NCBI RefSeq assembly: GCF_027474825.1
Contig: NZ_CP107030.1
Span: 3,354,529 to 3,418,528, forward strand
Origin: Maribacter halichondriae
Lineage (GTDB): Bacteria; Bacteroidota; Bacteroidia; Flavobacteriales; Flavobacteriaceae
DNA: 64,000 bases
Reading direction: 5' to 3'
Of the stretch, positions 8,794 to 18,841 are shown piece by piece (positions within the stretch are counted from its first letter, which is position 1; the number at the start of each line of letters is the position of its first letter). A model generated the notes under the pieces. It searched no databases. It saw only the letters and a list, made by a program, of their open reading frames with translations, and had not been told where the DNA came from. The translations under genes were made by a program, and so were the position numbers.

Positions 8794-9430
8794 TTAGACA
8801 GTAGGGTCAGGAGTCATGCGTAAATAAGGTTTTATTTCTTCAACCCCTTCGAGAATATTTTTCTTGCTTCATCCGTTGGGATGGCGGGACTGACCACTAC
8901 ATCCTGCCCATTTTCCCAATTGGCTGGTGTGGCCACTTTGTGATAGGCCGTAAGCTGTAACGAATCGACGACGCGCAATAGCTCATAGAAATTACGTCCG
9001 GTAGAAGCGGGGTAAGTCAATATTAGTTTTACCGTTTTATCGGGAGCGATTATGAAAACGGAACGAACCGTAAGGTTATTATCGGCATTCGGATGAATCA
9101 TTTCATAAAGGTCCGACACCTTTTTGTCCTCGTCGGCGATAATCGGAAAATTCACCGTGGTTTGTTGTACCTCGTTAATGTCTTTGATCCACTCTAAATG
9201 AGATTCCGCACCGTCGACGCTCAAGGCCAACATTTTTACGTTTCGTTTATCGAACTCCCCTTTAAATTTTGCCGCAGTACCTAATTCCGTGGTACATACC
9301 GGAGTAAAATCAGCAGGATGGGAAAAAGTATGCCCCAGCCATCACCAAGATATTCGTAGAGATTTATTGTTCCCATAGAACTGTTCGCTGTAAAATCAGG
9401 GGCTTTGTCGCCCAATCGTATTGTTGCCAT
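8794..9430 (-). CDS. 1-Cys peroxiredoxin (two frameshifts)
   Basis: The gene reads MATIRLGDKAPDFTANSS from ATG at 9430 and reduces peroxides through the peroxidatic Cys in FTPVCTTELG. That motif is only in frame after adding one base to the A-run at 9323-9327. A second lost base in the C-run at 8844-8847 truncates the protein at FSKGLKK. Restored, it continues as KGVEEIKPYLRMTPDPTV, the normal Prx6-type C-terminus. The full protein is about 212 residues. Both breaks lie in homopolymers, so I treat this as one intact gene. It is likely a cytoplasmic antioxidant enzyme. Confidence 0.88.
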
Positions 9431-9610
9431 TGTATATGGTTTTTAGGATGAAAATTATTATCCTACAAATTTACTAGATTAAAAGGTTTCGTTGAATTCT
9501 TAAAGTTAAATGTGTATTAAAATTTAAGCCCTTTTCAATTGTTTGGGAATGGTTTTAAATCCATAAAATCATTTTTGTTCTTACTCCCGTATTTCTTGTT
9601 ATTTTTAGGG

Positions 9611-10153
9611 ATGGAAAATATTGAGATGGATAAACTTCGCTATCCTATTGGAAAGTTCGAGAAGCCTGATACTATTGATAAGACCCATATTGAACAGTGG
9701 ATTCAGATACTTGAAGAATTGCCCGAAAAGCTGACCGGAAGGGTCAAAAATCTTTCCGATGAGCAGTTGGATACCCCTTATCGGCCAAATGGTTGGACGG
9801 TGCGACAGCTCGTGCACCATATCGCCGATAGCCATCATCATAGTTATACCCGTTTTAAATGGTCGCTGACCGAAGATAGGCCACTAATAAAGGCTTACGA
9901 AGAAAAAGATTGGGCGGAATTGTTCGATGCCAGAACCGCACCTGTCGAACTCTCGTTTGACTATCTTAAAGCCTTGCATGCGAAAATGGTTTTTCTACTT
10001 AAGGGTCTGAAGTCCGAAGATCTTAAAAAATCATACTTGCATCCCGAAGATAATGCGACGGTAACCGTGGAAGAAAATATTGGGAAATATGCTTGGCATA
10101 GTCAACATCATTTAGCGCACATCGAAAATCTACTGGAAAGAAAAGGTTGGTAG
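9611..10153 (+). CDS. YfiT/DinB-type putative metal-dependent hydrolase
   Basis: This protein of about 180 residues belongs to the DinB/YfiT four-helix fold. The likely metal ligands are visible: His in LVHHIADSHHHSYTRFKW and the HxxxH in WHSQHHLAHI near the C-terminus. YfiT-like proteins are predicted metal-dependent hydrolases or thiol transferases, with the substrate unknown here. The frame opens earlier with TTG at 9539, but residues before 9611 are hydrophobic and unlike the family. ATG at 9611 or 9626 (MDKLRYPIGKFE) are the realistic starts. Confidence 0.8.
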   Translation: MENIEMDKLRYPIGKFEKPDTIDKTHIEQWIQILEELPEKLTGRVKNLSDEQLDTPYRPNGWTVRQLVHHIADSHHHSYTRFKWSLTEDRPLIKAYEEKDWAELFDARTAPVELSFDYLKALHAKMVFLLKGLKSEDLKKSYLHPEDNATVTVEENIGKYAWHSQHHLAHIENLLERKGW

Positions 10154-10183
10154 TTGGCCAGAGGAAAATAGGGCAAAACAGGC

Positions 10184-10711
10184 CTATACTTCTTGCTTCA
10201 TAATAAACATTCCACGTTCGGAATCTATCAGGCCTGGAAACCCCAAGGTCTTTTCTGAAAAAATCTCGAATCCGTTTTTCTCATAGAAAAAACGGGCTTG
10301 ACCTTTTTTCATGGTTTCCAGCCAAACCACTTTTTTGTTCGATTTTTTGGCGAAATCAAGTACGAAATCGATGATAAAACTCCCAATTCCTTGACCCGAA
10401 AATTCTTTGAGCAGGTAAATTTTGTCCAATAGTAAAGCTTCATTTTCATTGAGGGGTGCGGGTGTCGCAACCTTTCTTAATTTAAGGATTCCCGCCGGAA
10501 CTTCATCCGCATAAACCATGTATTGCATAGAATCGGTATCCTTCATATCGTCAAGCAATACCGCTCTGGTAAAACTGTGTTTTATATAATAATCAGGATC
10601 TTTACACTGCCAAAGATGTAGATAGTGTTGTTCGTAGGCTTGTCTGCCCACTTCCATATAGGTACCGAAAAGTGCTTCTTGAAGTGGTTTGATAGTGATA
10701 TTTTTTTGCAT
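10184..10711 (-). CDS. GNAT-family N-acetyltransferase
   Basis: This 175-residue protein has the GNAT fold. The acetyl-CoA binding motif A is visible as LKEFSGQGIGSFIIDFV and motif B as WLETMKKGQARFFYEKNGF. The substrate is unknown. It is the last gene of a minus-strand set thioredoxin-cupin-GNAT: the cupin stop lies six bases before its start. Length and motifs are complete. Confidence 0.88.
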   Translation of the reverse strand: MQKNITIKPLQEALFGTYMEVGRQAYEQHYLHLWQCKDPDYYIKHSFTRAVLLDDMKDTDSMQYMVYADEVPAGILKLRKVATPAPLNENEALLLDKIYLLKEFSGQGIGSFIIDFVLDFAKKSNKKVVWLETMKKGQARFFYEKNGFEIFSEKTLGFPGLIDSERGMFIMKQEV

Positions 10712-10717
10712 GCGCCG

Positions 10718-11038
10718 CTATGCTTGTTCGCCGCCCTCAGGACCATAAAATAAAACCCATGTCGAGAAATCTTCAGTAAAATTTTCAAACCGATGTTCTA
10801 TTCCCGCTGGAACAAAAAGAAAATCCCCTGGTTGGAAAGTGGTTCGCGCCCCATCATTTAAAAATTCCCCTGAACCGGAAATGACGATATAGACCTCATC
10901 ACGGGCATGGGGTTGTTGTAAATCTACCTTTTCAGGTTCGTATACTTCTACGGAAAGGGTGCCATGCTCAAAAACCGTAAGAAAGGGAGAGTTCGTTTCC
11001 GCCAACTTTTTAAGGGCTTCGGTGGTATTGATTTTCAT
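10718..11038 (-). CDS. Small cupin-domain protein
   Basis: This 106-residue single-cupin protein shows the two cupin motifs: QPHARDEVYIVISGSGEF (metal ligands His and Glu) and PGDFLFVPAGIEHRFEN (His). The frame extends upstream to 11086, but ATG at 11038 (MKINTTEALKKL) avoids overlap with the restored end of the upstream thioredoxin gene at 11049. Small cupins serve as sugar- or thiol-modifying enzymes or sensors; the role here is unknown. It lies between a thioredoxin and an acetyltransferase. Confidence 0.82.
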   Translation of the reverse strand: MKINTTEALKKLAETNSPFLTVFEHGTLSVEVYEPEKVDLQQPHARDEVYIVISGSGEFLNDGARTTFQPGDFLFVPAGIEHRFENFTEDFSTWVLFYGPEGGEQA

Positions 11039-11048
11039 CTCAAAAAAA

Positions 11049-11614
11049 TTAATGTCGATTATCGGTCCATTTAATGTTACAGCCAATACTTGGTTTTTGT
11101 TCGGGATTTACTTCACCCCCTGAAAGTATGACATCCATTGCATTGCGAAGGTCTGTTCCGGTCACGGGAATACCGTTTCCGGGGCGTGAATCATCCAGTT
11201 GTCCTCTATAGACCAATTTCAGATCCGAATCGAATAAATAGAAATCGGGGTGCAGGCAGCATCATAATTCTTAGCGACTTCTTGAGTACTATCGTAGAGA
11301 TAGGGAAAAGTATAGTCTTCTTGCTCTGCCACCTGTTTCATGAGATGTGGGGCATCCTGAGGATAATTAGCTACATCGTTGCTGGAAATTGCGATGAAAC
11401 CGATTCCCTCGGGTTGATATCCCTTCGCCATTTTAGAGATTTCCTCATTAACATGTTTTACAAACGGACAATGGTTGCAAATAAACATGATGACGGTGCC
11501 TTTTTCGCCTTTTACAGTTTGCAGGTTTACCGTTTTTTCGGTTACAGAATCCATTAAACTGAATTCGGGAGCCCGAGTGCCTAATGGCAACATTTTACTA
11601 GCTGTTCTTGCCAT
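11049..11614 (-). CDS. Thioredoxin-fold AhpC/TSA-like protein (frameshifted)
   Basis: A redoxin of about 188 residues starting MARTASKMLPLG, with the active-site pair in FICNHCPFVKH (CxxC type) and the cis-Pro loop TPDFYLFD. The frame is interrupted at the G-run 11247-11250. Adding one base restores TPDFYLFDSDLKLVYRG and continues to QKPSIGCNIKWTDNRH with stop at 11049. This is the usual full length for the flavobacterial family. No signal peptide is visible. It heads an operon with a cupin and a GNAT gene. Confidence 0.85.
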
Positions 11615-11833
11615 TTTGAAATGTTTTTTGGACTTTAAAGTTACAGGTATTTCGACAATTTTTTGATGTGAGGAAATTATTTTCTCCTGTTCCAGGCCGA
11701 ACCAGAGCCATTCTGTTTTGGTTCTTTGTTCCAGTACTGTGGCGATTCAATATATATATAGGACAATCATGATTTCAGAATAACCTTTATTTTAGAATGT
11801 TTTATCTTAGGGACTTCAAAACCGACCCAGCTA

Positions 11834-12754
11834 TTGACCGAAACCATACTCGATACCGTTCGTATCAACTTCGATACCCAAACATTATGGGCGCTTAACT
11901 CGGCATTGGCTTTGGTCATGTTCGGAATCGCATTGGAAATCTCTTTCAATGATTTCAGACAGTTGTTCAAAAAACCGAAACCAGTCATTACGGGAGTGCT
12001 CAGCCAATTTTTACTATTACCTGTGGTGACCTACTTCTTGGTGATCACAATGGAGCCGTTACCGAGTATTGCCCTCGGAATGTTTATGGTGGCCGCCTGT
12101 CCTGGAGGCAATGTTTCGAATTTTATCACCCATTTGTCCAAAGGAAACTCCGCCCTATCCGTGAGCCTTACGGCCATCGCTACAATTTTGGCTGTGGTAA
12201 TGACCCCATTGAACCTTCAATTTTGGGGAGCAATGTATGCACCCACTGCTGCACTTTTAAAGCAAGTGGCCATCGATCCGTTTGAAATGATAAAATTGGT
12301 TTCCCTTCTTTTGGGTATTCCTTTGCTATTGGGCATGTGTGTCAATTACTTTCAGCCGATGCTGGCGAAAAAAATGGCCGGAGTGCTCAAGATTGTTTCA
12401 TTGCTCTTTTTTATCTCGCTGGTTTTTTTGGCCCTTTACAACAACCGTGATATATTCATGGAATACGTGTTCTACGTTTTTTGGATTGTACTCATCCATA
12501 ACCTTATTGCCTTTACGACGGGCTTTTCTTTTGCAAGGTTGTTAGGACTGTCACAGCGTGATATTCGTTCGATAACCATTGAAACCGGAATACAGAATTC
12601 AGGTCTTGGCCTTTTGCTCATCTTTACCTTTTTCGATGGCCTAGGGGGAATGGCCTTGTTGGCCGCCTTTTGGGGGATTTGGCATTTGGTCACGGGTCTA
12701 GTTTTGGCTGCGTTTTGGGGGTATAGACCGATTAAAAAGGAAGAATTGGCTTGA
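11834..12754 (+). CDS. Bile acid:sodium symporter (BASS) family transporter
   Basis: This polytopic membrane protein of 306 residues has about nine to ten hydrophobic helices. It shows the BASS signature ACPGGNVSNFITHLSKGN and the second crossover region ETGIQNSGLGLLL. Such proteins move organic anions with sodium; bacterial substrates include bile-acid-like, pantoate or pyruvate-type compounds, not determinable here. The start is uncertain: TTG at 11834 is the only in-frame candidate I see near the family N-terminus. Its stop overlaps the next gene (TTGA at 12751-12754), so they are coupled. Confidence 0.85.
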   Translation: MTETILDTVRINFDTQTLWALNSALALVMFGIALEISFNDFRQLFKKPKPVITGVLSQFLLLPVVTYFLVITMEPLPSIALGMFMVAACPGGNVSNFITHLSKGNSALSVSLTAIATILAVVMTPLNLQFWGAMYAPTAALLKQVAIDPFEMIKLVSLLLGIPLLLGMCVNYFQPMLAKKMAGVLKIVSLLFFISLVFLALYNNRDIFMEYVFYVFWIVLIHNLIAFTTGFSFARLLGLSQRDIRSITIETGIQNSGLGLLLIFTFFDGLGGMALLAAFWGIWHLVTGLVLAAFWGYRPIKKEELA

Positions 12755-13803
12755 AGAACTTGGGATATAATCTGGTAAAAGTATGGATAAAGGCCAGTCT
12801 TTATCTATATCACGGTAAAATTAAGGTTTCAGGACTTGAAAATATTCCCAAAGACAAACCGGTGCTCTTTTTGCCCAATCATCAAAGTGCCCTGCTCGAT
12901 GTGCTTCTCATTGCCGTTGATTGTGTGCGGAAACCCTATTTTTTGACCCGCTCCGATGTTTTTACGAACAGGGCCTTAATCGCCATTTTCGATTATTTTC
13001 AGATGATTCCCATCTATCGTATTCGGGATGGGCGTGATTCCCTAAAGAATAATCAGGCCGTTTTTGAACGCTGCGCCAAGCTACTGGAAAGGGGAGAAGC
13101 CCTATTAATGTTTCCGGAAGCGAACCATAATTTGAGAAGACGTGTAAGGCCTCTGAGTAAAGGTTTTACGCGAATATTGTTCGCGGCACTGGAAAAGCAA
13201 CCGAACTTGGATATTCAATTGGTCCCCGTCGGGCTAAATTACCGGAATGCAACGGCGTTCCCGGATCAAATGGCTATCAATTACGGGAAGGCTATTCCGC
13301 TGCAAGATTTCATAGTCAAGAATGATCAACAAGTCTCAATTGCAAAAATCAAGGCCGAAGTAACTGGGGCCTTGCTGCATCTCACTACCCATATCGATGA
13401 TGAGGAGAATTATGATACCATACTAGAACGATTGGAAGCTAAGGAAATAAACTTTTTATATCCCAAAAAGGTAAATGCGACTATTGAAGAAATCGATATT
13501 TCAAGTGAAATACCTGAAAAAGCGAAAAGGAAAACCAATGTTTTCTTTTTGTTGTTAAAATTAGTTTTTACTCTTTTGAACTTTCCAATGCTGTTGCTTT
13601 GGAGAACTTTCGGTAAACCCAAAGTTTGGGAGCCTGAATTTATGGGGACTTTAAGATTTGCATTTGCACTGTTGGCGTACCCGATGTATTATCTTTTATT
13701 GTTTTTGGTAGTCGGGTTTTTATTGACCTGGTCTATTGGGCTTGCTTCAGCTTTTGGGCTGTTCTTATTTAATTTTATGTTTGTTAAAAGCACCAAAATT
13801 TGA
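12751..13803 (+). CDS. PlsC-type lysophospholipid acyltransferase
   Basis: The acyltransferase HX4D motif is present as NHQSALLD (about residue 43), with the later FPEANHNLRRRVRPLSKG block that binds the glycerophosphate. The protein is 350 residues. The C-terminal 80 residues hold two or three hydrophobic helices (LVFTLLNFPMLLLW, YPMYYLLLFLVVGFLL), so it is membrane bound. It starts with TTG inside the stop of the BASS gene. It likely acylates a lysophospholipid or related lipid in the inner membrane. Confidence 0.88.
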   Translation: MKNLGYNLVKVWIKASLYLYHGKIKVSGLENIPKDKPVLFLPNHQSALLDVLLIAVDCVRKPYFLTRSDVFTNRALIAIFDYFQMIPIYRIRDGRDSLKNNQAVFERCAKLLERGEALLMFPEANHNLRRRVRPLSKGFTRILFAALEKQPNLDIQLVPVGLNYRNATAFPDQMAINYGKAIPLQDFIVKNDQQVSIAKIKAEVTGALLHLTTHIDDEENYDTILERLEAKEINFLYPKKVNATIEEIDISSEIPEKAKRKTNVFFLLLKLVFTLLNFPMLLLWRTFGKPKVWEPEFMGTLRFAFALLAYPMYYLLLFLVVGFLLTWSIGLASAFGLFLFNFMFVKSTKI

Positions 13804-13824
13804 TTTTGATTTCAATGCTTTATT

Positions 13825-16343
13825 CTACATCATCCCCCCAAAAAAGATAGCATTCATCAACAACTTGTTTGTTCCGTACCAAAAAGCCCTAAAGTTCGTA
13901 TTGTCCGTAAAGACGATAACACGGCCCTTACCCATCCGTTTGACGACAAAGGGCACAGAATTTTTAATGAGCTCTGCATTCTCCTCTGAGATATAGCCGC
14001 TTAACAATGGATTATTGGTATATTGAATCGGGTTGTTGTAGCTATGTTTATCCGCTTCGATATAGACGTTTGAGTTTCTAAATAAGGCCAATCGGTTATT
14101 TTTATACCCAAAATTTACCGGGTGTGACCGATCTAGTCTAGCCTCGAAAATGGCACCACCGGTTACTTGGGCACCATTGAAATCATTTTTCTGTTCGAAT
14201 GAAATGTTTTTGGCGACTCGGGTCGTATCTTTTTTGAACTCCAATTTCAAGAACTCGTTTTTATCGAGCCATTCGGCAACATTGATATACCCGATCAAGG
14301 TACCGCCAGCTTTGACCCATTCCTTTAATTTATCTGCATCTTTCTTGCTCAACGCACTGCCCGAACTTCTTGGAATAATAATATCCGTATAATCACTCAA
14401 ATCGACACCGTTGAAATATTCGGTATCGATTTTGGTCAATTTCATGTCGTAACGTGTATCGAACAAATGCCAAATTTCCCCTGCATCTGCGTAGCGTACT
14501 CCGCTGCCGACCAACATGGCGACCTTTTGTTTTTTTAATCGGTCAAAGTCGTTGCTTCCTAAATCAATGCCTTTGGTAAGTCCGGTGCCGACCGCTATAA
14601 TTTGCAATTTGCTATCATTGGCGACTTCCGATAAAAAGGAGTGGAGTTCTGAAGCATCCAAATCTTGGTTCCGTACGGGGATCATAATCGTACCGTAGTC
14701 GTATTGTTTTCCTTCTAAGGTAAATGGTGATTTCGCGACTTTGGCGCGCAGTCCTTTTTCAAGAATTTGGTTCAAGGCTTTCGGTGTATAGTATTCATGC
14801 CATTCAAAAAGGTAGGCGTAATTGCTCTGGGCGCTTACATTTCCTGAAAGGGGTTTGAGTTCCGTGATTACGTCCCCTGCATTGGTCAAAGAGCTTATTT
14901 CGGAATAGTCCACATTGAAGGCCAATGGAAATGTCCAAGCCGAAATATCATAAAAAAGGCTGTCGGTAAAAGTGGTGCGCTTTTCGAACATAGCCTTGAC
15001 CAGTCTTGAATTTTTTGATTTGCCGGAACGACATAACTATGTCCCTTTTTATAATTTTTTCCGGCAATGGTGGCATCGTTGGCAAGTTCGTGAACCTTGA
15101 TTTTATGGCGTTTCAATATTTCGGCGAGATGCCATGCTTTGGCGCCATCTTTACTGTCGCCAAAAACGATGGACTTTTCTTTTGTGGCTTCATTTCTGAG
15201 CTGCGCATAGAAATCACGTTGGTACTCCAAAATTTTTGTACGCATGTTTTTGGCAGCCTCAATAGTAGAGAGGGCCGTGGTAAACTGATTGCGAACGGTA
15301 AACGGAAAAGTCAATAGTCCGTTTTCACTTTCTTGAATATGTCCTCGTGAACTGCCTTGTTCGAAGAGAATACCAATACTTCCGTTTACATCAGGAAAAG
15401 TAGAACCTTTTCCATAATAGTAATCGTCATAATTTTCCTCAGAATAATAAAGCGAGCCGATTTTATCCAAGGCCTTGGCATGGTAGGTTCCTATTTCAGC
15501 AGTCAATTCTTGATTTATTTTCGGGGTCAACGGATGTACCCGGGTCGGTTCGCCCGGTTGAAAAAAGAAGGTAGAGTTTGTGCCCATTTCATGATGGTCG
15601 GTCAAGATATTCGGCAACCATTTATGGAACGTTTCGATACGCGCTCTACTTTCGGGTAGCTGCACGGGCAGCCAATCACGGTTCATATCGAACCAATAAT
15701 GGTTCGAACGCCCACCGGGCCATACTTCATGGTACTCCCTTTCGTTGTTATCAGGATTTAGGTTGATACTTTTATTGGTGTTGGCCCAGTAGGCAAAACG
15801 CTGCAGCCCATCGGGATTGAACGACGGATCCATCAAAATGACCGTTTTGTCAAGCATCGCTTCGATTTCGGGACTTTCGGCAGCGGCCAAATAATAGGCG
15901 TAGGCCAATCCGGCATTGGCGCCGCTGGGTTCGTTGCCGTGAATTGAAAACCCTTGATACACGATTATAGGCTGTTCTTCGACCGAAACGGAGTTGCCGC
16001 TACTTTCGGTAAGTGCGATATGGTCTTGTCTTATTTTTTCAATGTTCTGATGGTTCTTGGGTGATGTGACCGTTAGCAACAAAACCGGTCGTCCTTCGAA
16101 AGTTGAACCTCTATTTTCTATGGAAATACGGCCGCTGGCCTGCGCCAAGGTTTGCATATAGAACATCAATTTGTCGTGGGTGACATGCCATTCACCAACC
16201 TCGTGCCCGATAATTTCTTTGGGAGTGGGAATGTCGGCATTATAACTGATGTCTTGCGGAAGATAATAGTTGAGGTCCAATTTCTCTTGGGCAATACTAT
16301 TTTGGAAAATTAAAATGGACAGTACGAGTACAATTTTTTTCAT
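13825..16343 (-). CDS. Secreted M14-family zinc carboxypeptidase (frameshifted)
   Basis: A protein of about 838 residues with signal peptide MKKIVLVLSILIFQNSIAQ. The M14 zinc ligands are visible as HGNEPSG (HxxE) and the third ligand His within LTDHHEMGTNSTFFFQPG, with the catalytic Glu likely in GILFEQGSSRGH. The C-terminal half resembles a glutamine-amidotransferase-like domain (MLVGSGVRYADAG, DIIIPRSSG). The frame breaks at the T-run 15011-15016; adding one base restores VPANQKNSRLVKAMFEK. This long M14 plus C-terminal domain form is common in Bacteroidota and probably trims peptides outside the inner membrane. Confidence 0.88.
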
Positions 16344-16401
16344 GTGTTCCTTTGAATTAGCTAATGAACTCCAGATGAGTTCAAGTTTTAAATGTAAAAA
16401 A

Positions 16402-16426
16402 AACGACCCTATAAAAAAGGGTCGTT
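16402..16426 (-). terminator. Terminator after the DUF3276 gene
   Basis: A perfect 9-bp stem (16402-16410 with 16418-16426) with an A-rich loop is followed on the minus strand by seven T. It lies between the DUF3276 gene and the M14 peptidase gene. Confidence 0.85.
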
Positions 16427-16450
16427 GTACAAATATTTTATTTGCGATTT

Positions 16451-16828
16451 CTAGATATCATCAAAATCGACGTCGGTAAAACTATCCGTTGATTTCACCT
16501 CGCCATTTTCGCTAGGTACTTCATCTTCTTTCTTAAAATCTTTTTGATGTCGTTCTGAAATTACCTCACTTCCTTTTTCGTCGATGATATAATCCATCAT
16601 TTCTTCGACATGTTCCCTAAAGGCGGAGAAATCCTCTTTGTAGAGATATATTTTATGTTTTTTGTAGTGGAAAGAACCATCATCGTGGGTAAACTTCTTG
16701 CTCTCCGTGATTGTTAAATAGTAGTCACCCGCCTTGGTGCTTCTAACATCAAAAAAATATGTTCTTCTTCCTGCCCTTAAAACTTTGGAATAAATTTCTT
16801 CCTGTTCCATTGAATCTCTGTCGCCCAT
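16451..16828 (-). CDS. DUF3276 PUR-family nucleic-acid-binding protein
   Basis: This 125-residue protein matches the DUF3276 family, a bacterial PUR-alpha-like fold that binds single-stranded nucleic acids. The PUR-like core is at about 10-90 (IYSKVLRAGRRTYFFDVRST, YLTITESKKF, HKIYLYKEDF). The C-terminal 35 residues are acidic and likely disordered (KSTDSFTDVDFDDI). The start could be MEQEEIYS at 16810 in place of MGDRDS at 16828. It has its own terminator. Confidence 0.9.
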   Translation of the reverse strand: MGDRDSMEQEEIYSKVLRAGRRTYFFDVRSTKAGDYYLTITESKKFTHDDGSFHYKKHKIYLYKEDFSAFREHVEEMMDYIIDEKGSEVISERHQKDFKKEDEVPSENGEVKSTDSFTDVDFDDI

Positions 16829-16906
16829 TTCGTGTAGTGTCTGGTTGTCTTTAAAAAGGTGTTATCTATCAAAAATGAAAAAAAATGCGGTTTGAGCAAC
16901 AATTTT

Positions 16907-18661
16907 TTAGTTTTCTTTCTCGGATAATTGGCTACTGTAAAGCTCTTTGTAGTAACCATCAACGTTATTCAATTGATCATGCGTGCCTTCTTGCAACAAC
17001 TCACCATCGGCCAAGACCAAGATTTTATCCGCGTTTTTGGCCGAGGAAACGCGGTGGCTCACGATAAGTGTGGTTCGATTTCGGGAAGCCTTTTTGAGGT
17101 TGTTCAAAATTTCTTCCTCGGTCTCGGTGTCCACTGCCGAGAGGCAATCATCGAATAGATAGATCTGTGGGTCCTTTATCAAGGCCCTCGCGATGGAGAC
17201 TCTTTGTTTTTGGCCGCCGCTCAGGGTAATGCCCCGTTCTCCTAGAACCGTATCATATTGTTTTGAAAAGCCCATGATATTTTTGTGGACGACTGCATTT
17301 TTGGCAGCGGTCATCACTTCTTCGTCGGTAGCATCTTCCTTTCCGAATTTGATATTGTTCTTTATGGAGTCAGAAAAAAGAAAGGCATCTTGGGGTACCG
17401 CTCCGATGCTACTGCGAAGATTTTCAAGGTTTAATTTTTTTACGGGAACTTCATCGATTAAGATTTCCCCTGAATCCACATCGTACAGTCTTGCGACTAG
17501 GTCTAATATAGTAGATTTCCCTGATCCAGTCTTGCCAAGGATCGCCACCGTCTCTCCCTCGTTGATGGTAAATGATATATTTTTTAGGGCGGTTATTTCT
17601 GTATCCGAATAGGTAAAGCTTACATTTTTAAATTCTATTTTACCCTGAATAGGGGTAGATTCCATAATCTCGTTAGAAATCGAAGGGGTTTCCTTCAAAA
17701 ATTCATTGATTCTTTTTTGGGATGCCTCGGCACGTTGTACGATGGAGGTCAGCCAACCTACAATAGCGACGGGCCATGTCAGCATATTTACATAGAGAAT
17801 AAATTCTGCGATTACGCCGACCGAGGTAATTTCACCATCTAAATATTGCTTACCGCCAATATAAATGACAAAGATATTACTGATCCCGATCATCAACACC
17901 ATCAACGGAAAAAACCATGCATTCACTTTGGCCAGATCCATACTTTTGTCCTTTCCTTCGATGGCCAATACATTGAGTTCTGCATTTATTTGCGGCTCCA
18001 ACGCATAGGCTTTGATGACCGAAACCCCTGAAAAAGTCTCTTGGGTAAATGTCGAAAGTGTTGAAAGAAATTCTTGCACTTTGGTACTGCGACGATGAAT
18101 AATGCGACTGATCTGATAGATAAGTACCGATAATATGGGCAAGGGAATCAAGGCATACGCAGCCAAAGTGGGCGCCGTGATAAACATAATAGGTATGATA
18201 CATGCAAAAAGGGTAATGGTGTTGATACCGTACATCAAGGCCGGACCGGCATACATTCGTACTTGCCCTACATCTTCACTGATGCGGTTCATCAGGTCTC
18301 CCGTTCGGTTCTTTTTGTAAAAGTCAAGGCTCAAAAATTGATAATGGTCAAAAACCTCGTTCTTCAGGTCGTACTCAATATATCTTGAAACATTGATAAT
18401 GGTCTGCCGCATGAGAAACGTAAAAAATCCGGATAGTAATGCGGCGCCGACGATAATCAAAATAAATTCTAAGAGTTGTTCCCTTGCAAGGGTCTCGGCA
18501 ATTTTACCATCCATAAATTCTTCAACGACCGTAATTGATTTATTCACATACGATGGCATAACCAGCGTGAAGACGCGGGCTATAATCGTAATAATTATGC
18601 CCATGAGCAGCTTGAACCAATATTTCTTGAAGTATTTGTTAATGTACCTTAGTTCTTTCAT
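16907..18661 (-). CDS. ABC exporter, fused permease and ATPase (MsbA-like)
   Basis: A half-transporter of 584 residues. Six hydrophobic helices fill residues 15-300. The nucleotide-binding domain follows with Walker A GKTGSGKST, signature LSGGQKQR, Walker B IYLFDDCLSAVD (Cys-Leu-Ser in place of the usual Glu-Ala-Thr/Leu-Ser after the Walker B Asp pair) and the H-loop IVSHR. The Walker B sequence ends DDC and not DE, so the usual catalytic Glu is replaced by Asp, which may slow hydrolysis or mark a heterodimer partner. Such proteins export lipids or drugs. No second half-transporter gene is adjacent. Confidence 0.9.
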   Translation of the reverse strand: MKELRYINKYFKKYWFKLLMGIIITIIARVFTLVMPSYVNKSITVVEEFMDGKIAETLAREQLLEFILIIVGAALLSGFFTFLMRQTIINVSRYIEYDLKNEVFDHYQFLSLDFYKKNRTGDLMNRISEDVGQVRMYAGPALMYGINTITLFACIIPIMFITAPTLAAYALIPLPILSVLIYQISRIIHRRSTKVQEFLSTLSTFTQETFSGVSVIKAYALEPQINAELNVLAIEGKDKSMDLAKVNAWFFPLMVLMIGISNIFVIYIGGKQYLDGEITSVGVIAEFILYVNMLTWPVAIVGWLTSIVQRAEASQKRINEFLKETPSISNEIMESTPIQGKIEFKNVSFTYSDTEITALKNISFTINEGETVAILGKTGSGKSTILDLVARLYDVDSGEILIDEVPVKKLNLENLRSSIGAVPQDAFLFSDSIKNNIKFGKEDATDEEVMTAAKNAVVHKNIMGFSKQYDTVLGERGITLSGGQKQRVSIARALIKDPQIYLFDDCLSAVDTETEEEILNNLKKASRNRTTLIVSHRVSSAKNADKILVLADGELLQEGTHDQLNNVDGYYKELYSSQLSEKEN

Positions 18662-18791
18662 GCTACTGGTCGGCCGTGGCTAGTTGGTCAGTTTACCGAA
18701 GTGTCAAAGATAAAGGTTTGTGGCAAACGTAAATGTTATAAAATACCTAAGATAAAGATGAAGGCCTAGCTCCGATTCGAAAATAGATTGT

Positions 18792-18799
18792 TATTTTTG
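18792..18799 (+). promoter_or_regulatory. Candidate -7 element (TATTTTTG) for nusB
   Basis: TATTTTTG fits the Bacteroidota TAnnTTTG consensus and lies 42 bases before the nusB start. No clear -33 partner is visible. Confidence 0.4.
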
Positions 18800-18841
18800 C
18801 TCCGTGAAACTTGGCCCAAACTTATTTAAAGTTCTTTAAAC

